Below, one piece after another: positions 41,286 to 50,150 of a stretch of 64,000 bases of DNA. A program made the position numbers and the translations under genes. Numbering within the stretch: position 1 is the stretch's first letter; the number at the start of each line of letters is the position of its first letter. Where the stretch lies: NCBI RefSeq assembly GCF_027533645.1, contig NZ_JAQAGY010000001.1, positions 248,001-312,000 of the forward strand. Direction: 5' to 3'. The notes beneath the pieces were generated by a model that was not told the DNA's origin, searched no databases, and saw only the letters and a list, made by a program, of their open reading frames with translations. This DNA comes from Paenibacillus caseinilyticus (lineage in GTDB: Bacteria; Bacillota; Bacilli; Paenibacillales; NBRC-103111).

Positions 41286-43094
41286 ATGCAGAAAATTCCC
41301 GTAACGCGTGACGGCAAGAGAGGCTCGGAAGTGCTGATCCTTGATGCCACGGATGTAGTGAAGATCGACCGCATCCGCGAACGCGAGATTATTGTCCATA
41401 CCCAAGAGGAAGCGTTCTACTTGGACTTTTCATTCGATAACCTGGAAGAATGGTTATTCGAAGACGGGTTTCGCATGCTCGACAGCGCCAACATAGTCAA
41501 CATGAATCATGTCGAAGAGTATGATTTCCGCAAGGGACTCGTGTACTTGAACGCCCCGGGGACTAAGAACCCGAAGACCGCTTCGGCGGCCCGCATCCAT
41601 AAGGAGCATGTAGAGAATGCCGTGCAGCTGATCAAGACGGCAGACAGTTCCTATGCGGAGCACAACCCGGAGCTGGCCGAAGAGCTCTTCGCCAAGATTA
41701 TCAGTGAAACGAACGATTATCATCTACTCCGTTCCTATGCCACGATCCGCGCCGTGAACGAGCGGAAATGGGCGGAAGAGAAGATTCAACATATGGCTTA
41801 CCACGACGCGCTTACCGACCTGCCGAACCGGCTTATGTTCGATGAGAAGCTGAAGCAGTATTTTAACGAAGCCCAGCGAACCGGCAGGATGATGGCCGTC
41901 ATGTTCTTCGATCTCGACCGCTTCAAGGTCATTAACGATACGCTGGGGCACCACGTCGGCGATCAGCTGCTCCGCCTGTTGGCCCGTAAGCTCCGGGCTT
42001 ATGTCAAAGATAAAGACATCGTCGCCCGCTTCGGCGGCGATGAGTTCATCATCCTTCTGACGAACATGACGGACGCCGACGAGCCTGCCCAATTCGCCAA
42101 AGGGATACCCCATCTGCTCAAAGATCCTTTTGTGATTGAAGGCCATGAGCTGTTTGTGACCGCCAGCATTGGGATCAGCTTGTATCCGAACGACGGCAAG
42201 GAAGTCGATACCCTGCTGAAGAACGCCGATATCGCGATGTACCGGTCCAAAGAAAAGGGCGGGAATGCTTATCAGTATTACCACCCCGACATGAACAAGC
42301 GCTCGCTGCACCGGCTGAATCTGGAGATTCACCTGCGCAAAGCCTTGGAGCGGGGCGAATTCCAGGTGCATTACCAGCCGATCGTGGATCTGCGCAACGG
42401 CAGCGTCTACGGCATGGAGTCGCTGGTGCGGTGGCAGCATCCGGAATGGGGCGTTGTCTCTCCGGGAGAGTTCATCCCGCTGGCCGAGGAGACGGGCTTG
42501 ATCGTACCGATCGGCAACTGGGTGCTCTTCGAATCCTGCAAGCAGAACCGGCGCTGGCACGAGCTCGGCTATCCTCCGCTGGTGGTCTCGGTGAACATCT
42601 CGGCGATTCAATTCAACCAAATGAACTTCGTGCAGGTCGTCACGGACGCACTCACCGAATCCGGCCTGGCTCCCGACCGTCTCTGTCTCGAGATCACGGA
42701 GAACATCGCCATGAACAACGTACCGCATATCATCGAGACGATGCAGAAGCTGAAAGCGCTCGGAGTCGGCATCTCCATTGACGATTTCGGCACCGGGTAT
42801 TCTTCGCTGAGCTATCTCAAGCGCTTCCGGGTGCAGACGCTGAAGATCGACCAGTCCTTCATCCGCGACGTGACGATGGATGAAGATAATGCGGCGATTG
42901 TGACCGCGTTGATCGCCATGTCGCACCGGCTGAAGATCAAGTCGCTGGCTGAAGGCGTCGAGACCCAGGAGCAGCTCGACTTCTTGGTGGCGCAAGGCTG
43001 CGACAAAATTCAAGGCTACCTGTTCAGCAAGCCGATTCCGGCCGACGCGTTCGAGAATATGATCAAAGAAAATCGACAGCTTTACATGCACTAA
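41286..43094 (+). CDS. LytTR-GGDEF-EAL c-di-GMP enzyme
   Basis: 602-aa protein. Residues about 5-110 resemble a LytTR DNA-binding domain (VLILDATDVVKIDRIREREIIVHTQEEAF, GFRMLDSANIVNMNHVEEYD). Residues about 170-330 form a GGDEF domain with intact ARFGGDEF (250-254) and HDALTDLPNR. Residues about 345-595 form an EAL domain with YGMESLVRW (ESL variant), LEITENIAM, IDDFGTGYSSLSYL, KIDQSFIRD and AEGVETQEQL, so both cyclase and phosphodiesterase sites look usable. 87 bases downstream of agrD; SD TGGAG. GC-rich again. LytTR is the domain AgrA uses, so a link to the peptide system is inferred. Confidence 0.9.
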   Translation: MQKIPVTRDGKRGSEVLILDATDVVKIDRIREREIIVHTQEEAFYLDFSFDNLEEWLFEDGFRMLDSANIVNMNHVEEYDFRKGLVYLNAPGTKNPKTASAARIHKEHVENAVQLIKTADSSYAEHNPELAEELFAKIISETNDYHLLRSYATIRAVNERKWAEEKIQHMAYHDALTDLPNRLMFDEKLKQYFNEAQRTGRMMAVMFFDLDRFKVINDTLGHHVGDQLLRLLARKLRAYVKDKDIVARFGGDEFIILLTNMTDADEPAQFAKGIPHLLKDPFVIEGHELFVTASIGISLYPNDGKEVDTLLKNADIAMYRSKEKGGNAYQYYHPDMNKRSLHRLNLEIHLRKALERGEFQVHYQPIVDLRNGSVYGMESLVRWQHPEWGVVSPGEFIPLAEETGLIVPIGNWVLFESCKQNRRWHELGYPPLVVSVNISAIQFNQMNFVQVVTDALTESGLAPDRLCLEITENIAMNNVPHIIETMQKLKALGVGISIDDFGTGYSSLSYLKRFRVQTLKIDQSFIRDVTMDEDNAAIVTALIAMSHRLKIKSLAEGVETQEQLDFLVAQGCDKIQGYLFSKPIPADAFENMIKENRQLYMH

Positions 43095-43098
43095 GGGA

Positions 43099-43138
43099 AG
43101 AAAGACAGCGCTGCTGCAACTTTCTTTTCTTTTTTTTC
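43099..43138 (+). terminator. Terminator of the GGDEF-EAL gene
   Basis: AAGAAAG and CTTTCTT arms with inner CAGC/GCTG, ending in a long T run. Confidence 0.8.
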
Positions 43139-43186
43139 GTCCATACGGGTAGAAGCCTTCACTTTTACTCTGAAAGGAATTGAATC

Positions 43187-44416
43187 ATGTCTCTCCCCTT
43201 ATCCGAACCATCCGGCCGATCACCGGCCCGATCTTCCTCCGCTTCGAAACCAATCAAGAGAATCCGCCGTTCGTCGTCCCGGCTCACCCTCTTCTTCTAT
43301 ACGTTATCCCTGTTGTTTCTCTTCGGGTCCATGGGAACCCTGTGGTTCTTCCTAACGGCGTCCGGCACCCAGATGCGAATGCTGATGGCGGATACCTTGA
43401 TAACCACCCAGCACCGGCATTGGGCCCAGTACCTCATCGGTCCCGAAGAGCTCGACAAACGGGTGAACCGCTATATGGCCCAGTTCGACCATTACTCGGA
43501 AGTCGAGGACAAGGGAATGGTTCATGTCGGAACCGACGAGACGGTCAGTCCCGAGGTGGAGGACCAACCTCCCATCTCTATTGAGGAGATCAGCGGCACC
43601 AACTTCAAGGGCAAGCTGCTCATCGTACGCGACCCCAAGAAACTGCGGATTGCCGTACCGGGAACGAAGGGCAAGGGCGAGAAGGTCAGCTCGATGGTCC
43701 AGCGTCTCGATGCCATAGCCGGAGTGAACGCAGGCGGCTTCGTCGATCCCGAGTGGAAAGGCAACGGGTTCCAGCCCACGGGCCTCGTCATCTCAGGAGG
43801 CCAAATCTTCTACAATGACGGCGGGATGAACGCGTCCAACCATATCGTGGGTATTGATAAAGACGGGCGGATGATTGCCGGTAAGTATACAGCCAACCAG
43901 CTCATGGAGATGAACGTGCGGGAGGCGGTCACCTTTGCTCCCCGGTTCATCGTGAACGGCGTCGGCCAGATCCGGAATCAGGGGGACGGCTGGGGAATTG
44001 CCCCACGTACCGCTATGGCACAGAAAGAAGACGGCACCATTCTCTTCGCCATCATCGACGGCCGCCAGCCGGGGCACAGCATTGGAGCGAGCCTGTACGA
44101 CATCCAGCAGATCTTCCTGGAGCATGGCGCCGTCACGGCGGCCAACCTCGACGGAGGCTCGTCCACGGTGCTTGTCGTCAACCCGAAGCATAACGGAACG
44201 GCCGGCAGCGCCTCCGGTGACACGACGGCAGCAGCCGGAGGGACCAAGGGCAAGCCGGGAGACGCCGCGCTCAAGCCACTGAACAAGCCGTCGAGCGAAT
44301 ACGGCGAACGCTATCTCCCTACAGCCTGGCTTGTATTCGACGATCCGGAGCAAGCCGGGATCCGCAATATTTGGGAAGGCATGGACCCGCGTAAGATCGA
44401 TGCCTCCAAGTGGTAG
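43187..44416 (+). CDS. Phosphodiester glycosidase (NAGPA-like) membrane-anchored protein
   Basis: 409-aa, type II membrane protein: basic head (SKPIKRIRRSSSR), one TM (about residues 33-57) and an extracellular NAGPA domain typical of exopolysaccharide-linked proteins (GVNAGGFVDPEWKGNG, APRFIVNGVGQIRNQGDGWGIAPRTAMAQ and the metal-site VTAANLDGGSSTV). The family hydrolyses phosphodiester-linked sugars, for example in wall polymers. AAAGGAA lies 8 bases before the ATG. Has its own terminator. Confidence 0.9.
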   Translation: MSLPLSEPSGRSPARSSSASKPIKRIRRSSSRLTLFFYTLSLLFLFGSMGTLWFFLTASGTQMRMLMADTLITTQHRHWAQYLIGPEELDKRVNRYMAQFDHYSEVEDKGMVHVGTDETVSPEVEDQPPISIEEISGTNFKGKLLIVRDPKKLRIAVPGTKGKGEKVSSMVQRLDAIAGVNAGGFVDPEWKGNGFQPTGLVISGGQIFYNDGGMNASNHIVGIDKDGRMIAGKYTANQLMEMNVREAVTFAPRFIVNGVGQIRNQGDGWGIAPRTAMAQKEDGTILFAIIDGRQPGHSIGASLYDIQQIFLEHGAVTAANLDGGSSTVLVVNPKHNGTAGSASGDTTAAAGGTKGKPGDAALKPLNKPSSEYGERYLPTAWLVFDDPEQAGIRNIWEGMDPRKIDASKW

Positions 44417-44418
44417 AC

Positions 44419-44459
44419 GCCAAGAACCGGCTGTTCACGGAGAACTGCCGGTTCTTGGC
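44419..44459. terminator. Terminator between convergent genes
   Basis: 13-bp perfect arms GCCAAGAACCGGC/GCCGGTTCTTGGC around a 15-nt loop. Confidence 0.75.
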
Positions 44460-44486
44460 ATTCACTCTTCCGAAGGAAGCCGGGAA

Positions 44487-44882
44487 TTACTGCTCCTCGG
44501 TATCGGCTGTCGTAGCCGCAACGGATGCTTGGGCGGCCGCCACTTCATCCGAGCCTTCTCCGGAGCCGTTCTTCTTGAACGCCTGCCCTACCTGAACCGC
44601 TGCCAGCTTCGCCTTGCCGGCCAGCTCCGAGGTCTGGCGGGAGATCGTACCTGCTGCCGTCTGCGTCTTCTCCGATACGACGGAGACGACCTGCTTCGAC
44701 TTCTCGGCTACTTCCGCCGCCAGCTGCTGTGTCTTCTCCCCTACCTGCTGTGCGCCCTCGGCAATGTCCGAGCGCAGTTCCCGGCCGGATTTGGGGGCAA
44801 ACAACAGAGCTGTCACCGCTCCCAGTACCGTTCCGACCACGGCGCCTACGAGCAAATCTTTACCTTTTTTCGGTGCTGTCAT
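44487..44882 (-). CDS. YtxH-domain protein
   Basis: 131-aa protein with a Gly-zipper TM helix (LLVGAVVGTVLGAVTALLFAP, residues 9-30), GRELR and a long Ala/Lys/Gln coiled coil rich in 11-residue repeats (QQLAAEVAEKSKQV). Typical YtxH general-stress family. The ATG at 44882 has AAGGAG 10 bases upstream; GTG at 44888 is an alternative. It overlaps the end of the DUF948 gene by 23 bases, as expected for the ytxG-ytxH pair of Bacillus. Confidence 0.88.
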   Translation of the reverse strand: MTAPKKGKDLLVGAVVGTVLGAVTALLFAPKSGRELRSDIAEGAQQVGEKTQQLAAEVAEKSKQVVSVVSEKTQTAAGTISRQTSELAGKAKLAAVQVGQAFKKNGSGEGSDEVAAAQASVAATTADTEEQ

Positions 44883-45333
44883 GTTCACTACACTCCTTCG
44901 CTTTGGCCTGCCTGGATGCCTGCCACCGCTGCCACAGATGAAGTCCGGCGGTCGTCAGCTCCACCATGTCGCCCACAGTGTCCCGGGACTGGCTCAGCGT
45001 ATGCTGGGCTGCCTGCACGGTCTGCTCTACCGCCGCCGAAGCCGCCTCCACCGAGCGGGACAGCCGCTTGACCGCCGTCCCCGCTTCCGCTGCGGCCTCG
45101 ATCCATGGATCAGCCGCCCGCATCCGCTGATGCAGGTCTTCGACCACCACAGTCGACGCCTGAAGCAGCCGCTCGGATTCCTCTCCGCTGCGCTTCACCT
45201 GCGCCTGGACCTCTTCGAGCACCTCGACCGTCCTGCGCAGCGACACCCCGGCATCCCGCATGAGACGAACCGCACACACGGCAAGCCCAACGAATGCCAG
45301 CATACAGAGCCCGAGTCCCCACTGCCACCACAT
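44860..45333 (-). CDS. DUF948 (YtxG-like) membrane protein
   Basis: 157-aa protein: TM segment residues 3-23 (WQWGLGLCMLAFVGLAVCAV) followed by a coiled coil with repeated SLRRTVEVLEEVQAQVKRSGEESERLL motifs; DUF948 family. Sits 5' of, and overlaps, the YtxH gene. Likely stress-linked membrane coiled-coil protein; role unknown. AGGGGAG precedes the ATG. Confidence 0.85.
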   Translation of the reverse strand: MWWQWGLGLCMLAFVGLAVCAVRLMRDAGVSLRRTVEVLEEVQAQVKRSGEESERLLQASTVVVEDLHQRMRAADPWIEAAAEAGTAVKRLSRSVEAASAAVEQTVQAAQHTLSQSRDTVGDMVELTTAGLHLWQRWQASRQAKAKECSEHDSTEKR

Positions 45334-45564
45334 GGCGCTGCTCCCCTTCCTGCCGGTAACGGGGCCTGAGCCCTGACCTTCGGCCTCCTGGCCCGTTCCC
45401 GGGTCCTGGCGGGTATGTACCCGCCGGCACCTTCATCTGCCGCCTGACGCAGCCCCCAGGGCGAATGCCCATGAGATAGTACAGTATAAGCGGGTCTCCG
45501 GATTTTGACACACATTCCGTGAAAAAAGGACCGGGCTCCCCTCCCTTGATCCGCTCCCGGGTCA

Positions 45565-45592
45565 TTGGCAAATTCTGAAATTGCGCTATAAT
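45565..45592 (+). promoter_or_regulatory. Promoter of the KDPG aldolase gene
   Basis: TTGGCA, 16 bases, TATAAT, 84 bases before the ATG. Confidence 0.65.
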
Positions 45593-45676
45593 GAGAGACT
45601 AGTAGGGTCATCGGTTCCGGCTTCCCGCAGGGGAGGGGATCCGTGCCCAGGAACGTGCGAAAGCGGGGGAGTATAT

Positions 45677-46324
45677 ATGAATCGGGAGCAAGGCTTGGCC
45701 CTGCTGGAAAGCGCCAAAATCGTGGCGATCGTGCGGGGCGTCAAAGAAACCCATATTCTGGATGTGGCAGAGGCACTGCTGGACGGCGGTGTACCTGTTA
45801 TGGAAGTGACGCTGAACACGGACGGGGCGCTAGGGATGATCTCCCGTCTGCAGGAGACCTTCGGCGGGCGGATGTATATCGGCGCAGGCACGGTGCTCGA
45901 TGTGGAAGACGCCCGCGCCGCCATCGAAGCGGGCGCCTCCTATCTCGTCACGCCGAATACGGACGAGAATGTGATCCGGTATGCGGTAGCCCGCGAGATT
46001 CCGATCTTCCCTGGCGCCATGACGCCGACGGAAGTCGTCCGGGCCTGGAAGGCCGGGGCATCGGCGATCAAGATTTTCCCGGGCGCCAGCCTCGGCATCG
46101 GCTACATCAAGGAGCTGATGGGGCCGCTTAGTCACATCCCGATGATGGCCGTAGGCGGCGTAACGGAAGAGAACATTGGGGACTACATACAAATAGGCTG
46201 CTATGGGGTCGGGATTGGCAGCTCGCTCATCAACCTGAAGGAGATCGAAGCCGGCAATTACGCCTGGATCCGGAGCAAAGCCGCAAGGCTCGCGGCCGGT
46301 GCCAGAGGAGCGGCCTTGACTTAA
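45677..46324 (+). CDS. eda: Bifunctional KHG/KDPG aldolase
   Basis: 215-aa Entner-Doudoroff-type aldolase cleaving 2-keto-3-deoxy-6-phosphogluconate or 4-hydroxy-2-oxoglutarate. IVAIVRGVKETHILDVAEALLDGGVPVMEVTLNT is the N-terminal signature with the Glu, GAGTVLDVEDARAAIEAGASYLVTP the middle, and the Schiff-base Lys lies in ASAIKIFPGASLG. GGGGGAG is 5 bases before the ATG. Stands alone, so which pathway it serves is open. Confidence 0.93.
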   Translation: MNREQGLALLESAKIVAIVRGVKETHILDVAEALLDGGVPVMEVTLNTDGALGMISRLQETFGGRMYIGAGTVLDVEDARAAIEAGASYLVTPNTDENVIRYAVAREIPIFPGAMTPTEVVRAWKAGASAIKIFPGASLGIGYIKELMGPLSHIPMMAVGGVTEENIGDYIQIGCYGVGIGSSLINLKEIEAGNYAWIRSKAARLAAGARGAALT

Positions 46325-46374
46325 GCCAGAAGCCATGGCGGCTCTTCCTATGCCGGCTTCGACCCGCCTGATTC

Positions 46375-46417
46375 CGCGCCAAACAGGAGGTACCGAGAGG
46401 GCCTCCTATTTGGCGCG
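46375..46417. terminator. Bidirectional terminator
   Basis: CGCGCCAAA-C-AGGAGG pairs with CCTCCT-A-TTTGGCGCG between the convergent aldolase and histidine kinase genes. Confidence 0.8.
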
Positions 46418-46492
46418 CTGCGGTGGTGAACGCCTCTCCCGAAAGCGACTGACTCGCCGCAGCACACCCTCGCCGCCTTCCTCGCAGCACTA

Positions 46493-47917
46493 TCACGCTT
46501 CCGCCGAATCCACAGCCAGCGGCAGGAGAAGGCGGACCGTCGTTCCTTCCCCCTCGGCTGAAGTCAACTCCATCGATCCGCCATGCAGCGCCACGATCTC
46601 GCTGCAGATCGCAAGGCCCAGTCCGGTGCCTTCCTGCTTCGGGTCCGCCTGGTAGAACTTCTGCTCCACCTTGCCGAGGTGCTCGGGGGGGATGCCGATG
46701 CCGTTGTCCCTCACCTGGATGTCGGCGATGCCTTCGCCTGGCCGCGTCACCTCCAGCTCGATCCACCCGTCCGCCGGCGTGAATTTGATCGCATTGTCGA
46801 GCAGATTCAGCAGCACCTGCTTGAGCCGGTTGGCATCCCCGCGCACAGTCAGCCCTTCTTCCGGCAGCCGCAGCCGCAGCTCCTGGCGTTTGCCCATCAT
46901 TTTGGACTTCATCTGCATGGCCGCTTCTTCCACCAAGGGCAGCAGAGGGACCGCCGAGGCATCCAGCTCGATGTTCTTCTGGTACAGCCTCGAGAAATCG
47001 AGCAGTTCCTCGACCAGACCGACCAGCCGTTCGGTTTCTTTGGAGATGATCGACAGCCCGAGCCGCGTCTCGTCCCGGTCCTCGAGGTCGCCGGTGAGCA
47101 TCGTCTCGCTCCAGCCTTTGATCGAGCTTAGCGGCGTACGAATTTCGTGGGAGATGGAAGAAATCCAATCATTCTTCAGCGATTCGCTGCGTACAATTTC
47201 ACTGGCCATATAATTCAGCGTGCCCGCGAGCTCGCCGATCTCATTGCGGTGCGAGGCGTCCAGCCGGACATCGAAGCGCCCCCGGGCCATCTCAGCCGAG
47301 GCCCGCGTCATGACCTTGATCGGCCTCACGATCGAATCCGCGAGCGTCAGGCTGAAGAGCAGAACGAGGAGCAGCACCAGCGCGCCGACGCACGCGGAGA
47401 TGCTGTAGATCATGCGCAGCACCCGGTCCACTTCTCCCAGCGACGTAACATATCGGGCAACCGCAAGGGTCTGTCCGTCGAAGACCAAGGGGGTCGAGAC
47501 GGCCATAATATGTTCGCCGGTCGCCGGATTCGTGCCGCTCCAGACGCCGGTGCCTCCCTTCCACGCTTCGGCCACGTCGGCCGTGCGCACGAGGCCCGAG
47601 GACACGAAGCCGCTCGTGCCCGCGAGTACGCTGCCATCCCGGTCGACGATCTCCAGCTCCGCCGTCTCATATGCAAAATTCGTCACGAGCCGGCTGAGAT
47701 GCTGGCTCAGATTCGTATAATGCAGATCGCCCGCAAAACGCGTGTAGAAAGCCGTCGAGACCTGGGCATGGTTCGAGAGCACCCCGACGATCCCGCTGTA
47801 ATAGAACTGCCGGACAGCGATGAAGAAGACGCCTTCCACCAGCACCAGCGTCAGCAGAACGGCGATCACGAAGCGGGAGACCACCTGCAGACGCAGCGAG
47901 CGGTGTCCCGTCTTCAT
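46493..47917 (-). CDS. Sensor histidine kinase
   Basis: 474-aa two-TM sensor kinase. TM1 residues 15-37, an extracellular sensor of about 130 residues, TM2 near 170-195, HAMP, HisKA with SISHEIRTPLSSIKGWSE (phospho-His), HATPase with NLLDNAIKFTP, DNGIGIPPEHLGKVEQKFYQ and GTGLGLAICSEIVALHGG. It is the last gene of a three-gene operon with overlapping stops and starts (ATGA with the response regulator). The signal is unknown; the upstream lipoprotein may be a sensor partner. Confidence 0.95.
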   Translation of the reverse strand: MKTGHRSLRLQVVSRFVIAVLLTLVLVEGVFFIAVRQFYYSGIVGVLSNHAQVSTAFYTRFAGDLHYTNLSQHLSRLVTNFAYETAELEIVDRDGSVLAGTSGFVSSGLVRTADVAEAWKGGTGVWSGTNPATGEHIMAVSTPLVFDGQTLAVARYVTSLGEVDRVLRMIYSISACVGALVLLLVLLFSLTLADSIVRPIKVMTRASAEMARGRFDVRLDASHRNEIGELAGTLNYMASEIVRSESLKNDWISSISHEIRTPLSSIKGWSETMLTGDLEDRDETRLGLSIISKETERLVGLVEELLDFSRLYQKNIELDASAVPLLPLVEEAAMQMKSKMMGKRQELRLRLPEEGLTVRGDANRLKQVLLNLLDNAIKFTPADGWIELEVTRPGEGIADIQVRDNGIGIPPEHLGKVEQKFYQADPKQEGTGLGLAICSEIVALHGGSMELTSAEGEGTTVRLLLPLAVDSAEA

Positions 47918-48621
47918 GGGCGTCCCTCCCAGTTGAAGCGGTAGCCGCTGCCCCAGACCGTCTCGATGAAGGCCGGCTTCGACGGCTGGTCTTCGATCTT
48001 CTGGCGCAGGCGCCGGATGTTCACATCCACGATCTTCGGATCGCCGACATAGTTGACGCCCCAGACCGCATCCAGCAGGGCGCCGCGTGTCCACACCGGA
48101 TGCTCGCGGTCCATGAGCAGGGATACCAGCGAGAACTCCGTCGGCGTAAGATCGATCCGCTCCCCGTGCTTCAAGAGCTCCATGGCGCCCGGCCGCAGCT
48201 CGAACGGGCCGCAGACGACCGCCGGCTGCCCTTCTCCTCCAGGCTGGGGGGAGCGCCCGATGCGGCGCAGCAGCGACTGGATCCGGGCCATGAGCTCGAC
48301 GGGGCTGAAGGGCTTGCTGACGTGGTCGTCTGCTCCAAGTGACAATCCCATCACCTTGTCCTGCTCCTGCACCTTGGCTGTGAGGAAGATGATGCCGATC
48401 CGCTCGTTGACTTCCCGCACGCGGCGGCACACCTCGAACCCGTCGATGCCCGGCACCATGACATCCAGCAGCGCAATATCAAACCCTGGCTCCCCGAGCA
48501 GCAGGGCCAAGGCTTCATCGCCGCTAACCGCCTCGCTGACTTCATGCCCCTGGCGCTTCAGGTTCACGACCACGAAGCTGCGGATGGAGTCTTCGTCTTC
48601 CAGTATCAAGATTCGGCCCAA
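47914..48621 (-). CDS. OmpR/PhoB-type response regulator
   Basis: 235-aa regulator: receiver with ILEDEDSIRSF, phospho-Asp in LDVMVPGIDGFEVC, Thr/Lys in FLTAKVQEQ and VSKPFSP; C-terminal winged helix with ERIDLTPTEFSLVSLLMDREHPVWTR and the YVGDPKIVDVNIRRLRQKIE recognition part. TTG start (48621), with GGGAG 9 bases upstream; it overlaps the lipoprotein gene by 16 bases and the kinase by 4. Confidence 0.93.
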   Translation of the reverse strand: MGRILILEDEDSIRSFVVVNLKRQGHEVSEAVSGDEALALLLGEPGFDIALLDVMVPGIDGFEVCRRVREVNERIGIIFLTAKVQEQDKVMGLSLGADDHVSKPFSPVELMARIQSLLRRIGRSPQPGGEGQPAVVCGPFELRPGAMELLKHGERIDLTPTEFSLVSLLMDREHPVWTRGALLDAVWGVNYVGDPKIVDVNIRRLRQKIEDQPSKPAFIETVWGSGYRFNWEGRP

Positions 48622-49898
48622 GACGGCGCACTCCCTTCGCTTTTCATCTCCGACAGCAGGTGCAGCCGGCTCCGGTACGCTTCCGCCTCCCGGTTCAAGG
48701 CAAGTACCGTATTCGCTGTCCGGTGAACCGGCAGCCAATCCGTCTGCTCCTCATTCCAATCGTCGGCCCGGAATATCCGGATTTCGGCGAGGCGCTCGGT
48801 GCTGTCTGGCGCGGTAATGAACCGGACCGAACTCCCCTCCTCGATCTCAAGCGTCGTCTCCTTCGGCCATTCCGGAGGAAAGTCGAAATAATAGCCGTCC
48901 TGCCCGTTCCAGTACCGCTGCAGTACCCGCTCGAATCCGCCGCTTCCGTCCCAGCGGTCATAGGTATAGATCCAGGGGATCACCGCCACGGGCTGATCTT
49001 CCCAGCCCGGCGGTTCGACCATGCCTACGACATCCAGTATCCCGTCCCGGTCCGCATCCTCGCTTGGGGCCGAATAGGCCTTGTATGTCCGCTCCGGGTC
49101 GAAGGCCCTGCGAAGCCGGCCGTCCCGGTAGATCAGCATCTCCGTATAAGAGGAATGTGCGCCTACCGCGGCATCCAGCACGACTCCCCGCAGCTCCGGT
49201 GTCACCCTTCCGCTGATCATGTTGTAATAGCCGCTCACCGTGCCGTCCAGGTGCAGGGTGCTCAGCTTTTGCAATTTGTTCCCTTCATATTGGTACAATA
49301 CGGCCGCAGAAGTCCGCTTCTCCCGGTCATGCAGAATCACGGTCAGATCCTGGCGTTCGTCACCCGTGAGATCGTCGATGACGTAATCGGTATACGGCAG
49401 CTCGAACTTCTTGACGGCCTTGCCGTTCTCCAAGGCATAGACGGCCAGGCCCTTCGGCGCATCTTCCTTCGTGGCATAAGCCGCCACCAGATTCACGCCG
49501 CGGGAGGCGTCCTCCAGGGTGATCCGCTCGAACCTCAGCTCGTCGAGCTCGTAGCCCGCGCCTTCGAACGAGTCGATACGCTTCCAGGGACCGTCGCTTT
49601 CGCTCCAGATTTCCCCGTGCAGCTGCTCGCTCTCCTTGATTTTATAATAAAAGACCGCCTCTTCGCTTCCGTCCCCGTCCAGATCGACGAGCGAGATGGC
49701 ACCCGCTTGTACGGCATTGCTCGGACGGATCAGGGCGGCCCCTGGGGGCAGAGACGATTCGATCGTCGACTTCAGCGTCTCCTGCTCCGCCGGCAGCTTC
49801 GGCAGCCGCATATAGGCTCCGGGCTGGCCGATTAGACTGCATCCCGTACAGCTCCAAAGTGCCAGCAGAAGCATCCCGCTCACCAGGCAGCGTCCCAT
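48606..49898 (-). CDS. Lipoprotein with VCBS/FG-GAP-like repeats
   Basis: 430-aa lipoprotein: signal peptide with CTGC at residues 17-20. The body contains calcium-binding-like Asp-rich motifs VDLDGDGSEEAVF and DADRDGILDVVGMVE typical of VCBS/FG-GAP propeller blades. First gene of the operon with the response regulator and kinase (coupled by overlap), so it may sense or modulate the signal outside the cell. GAAGGGGG is 8 bases before the ATG. Confidence 0.8.
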   Translation of the reverse strand: MGRCLVSGMLLLALWSCTGCSLIGQPGAYMRLPKLPAEQETLKSTIESSLPPGAALIRPSNAVQAGAISLVDLDGDGSEEAVFYYKIKESEQLHGEIWSESDGPWKRIDSFEGAGYELDELRFERITLEDASRGVNLVAAYATKEDAPKGLAVYALENGKAVKKFELPYTDYVIDDLTGDERQDLTVILHDREKRTSAAVLYQYEGNKLQKLSTLHLDGTVSGYYNMISGRVTPELRGVVLDAAVGAHSSYTEMLIYRDGRLRRAFDPERTYKAYSAPSEDADRDGILDVVGMVEPPGWEDQPVAVIPWIYTYDRWDGSGGFERVLQRYWNGQDGYYFDFPPEWPKETTLEIEEGSSVRFITAPDSTERLAEIRIFRADDWNEEQTDWLPVHRTANTVLALNREAEAYRSRLHLLSEMKSEGSAPSWAES

Positions 49899-50003
49899 TC
49901 TCGGCACCCCCTTCCTATTCCCGTACAAAAATCGCGCATTTCGCCCCGTTCTCCGTGTATTCCGCTCCTAACGGGGGTAATAGCCACTAACAGCCTGTCC
50001 TAT

Positions 50004-50047
50004 ATTGTAAAAGAAATACGGATGAAGAGGGTAACAAATCCGTAACA
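50004..50047 (-). promoter_or_regulatory. Promoter of the lipoprotein operon with WalR-like box
   Basis: On the minus strand TGTTAC-GGATT-TGTTAC (50047-50031) matches the WalR consensus TGTWAH-N5-TGTWAH and ends 21 bases before a TACAAT -10 (50009-50004). The -35 itself is poor, as expected for an activator-dependent promoter. Confidence 0.5.
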
Positions 50048-50150
50048 TTTTGGCGAAAAAGCGTATAATTTTAATCGTTTTGTAACCTTTTCGCCGGATA
50101 GATACGTTATGATGATAGGCAGTGTTCGACATTCGTGCAGGAGGTAGACG

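Noticed and set aside
41724-43091. 455-aa minus-strand ORF over the GGDEF-EAL gene
   Set aside because: Opposite strand carries unmistakable GGDEF and EAL motifs.
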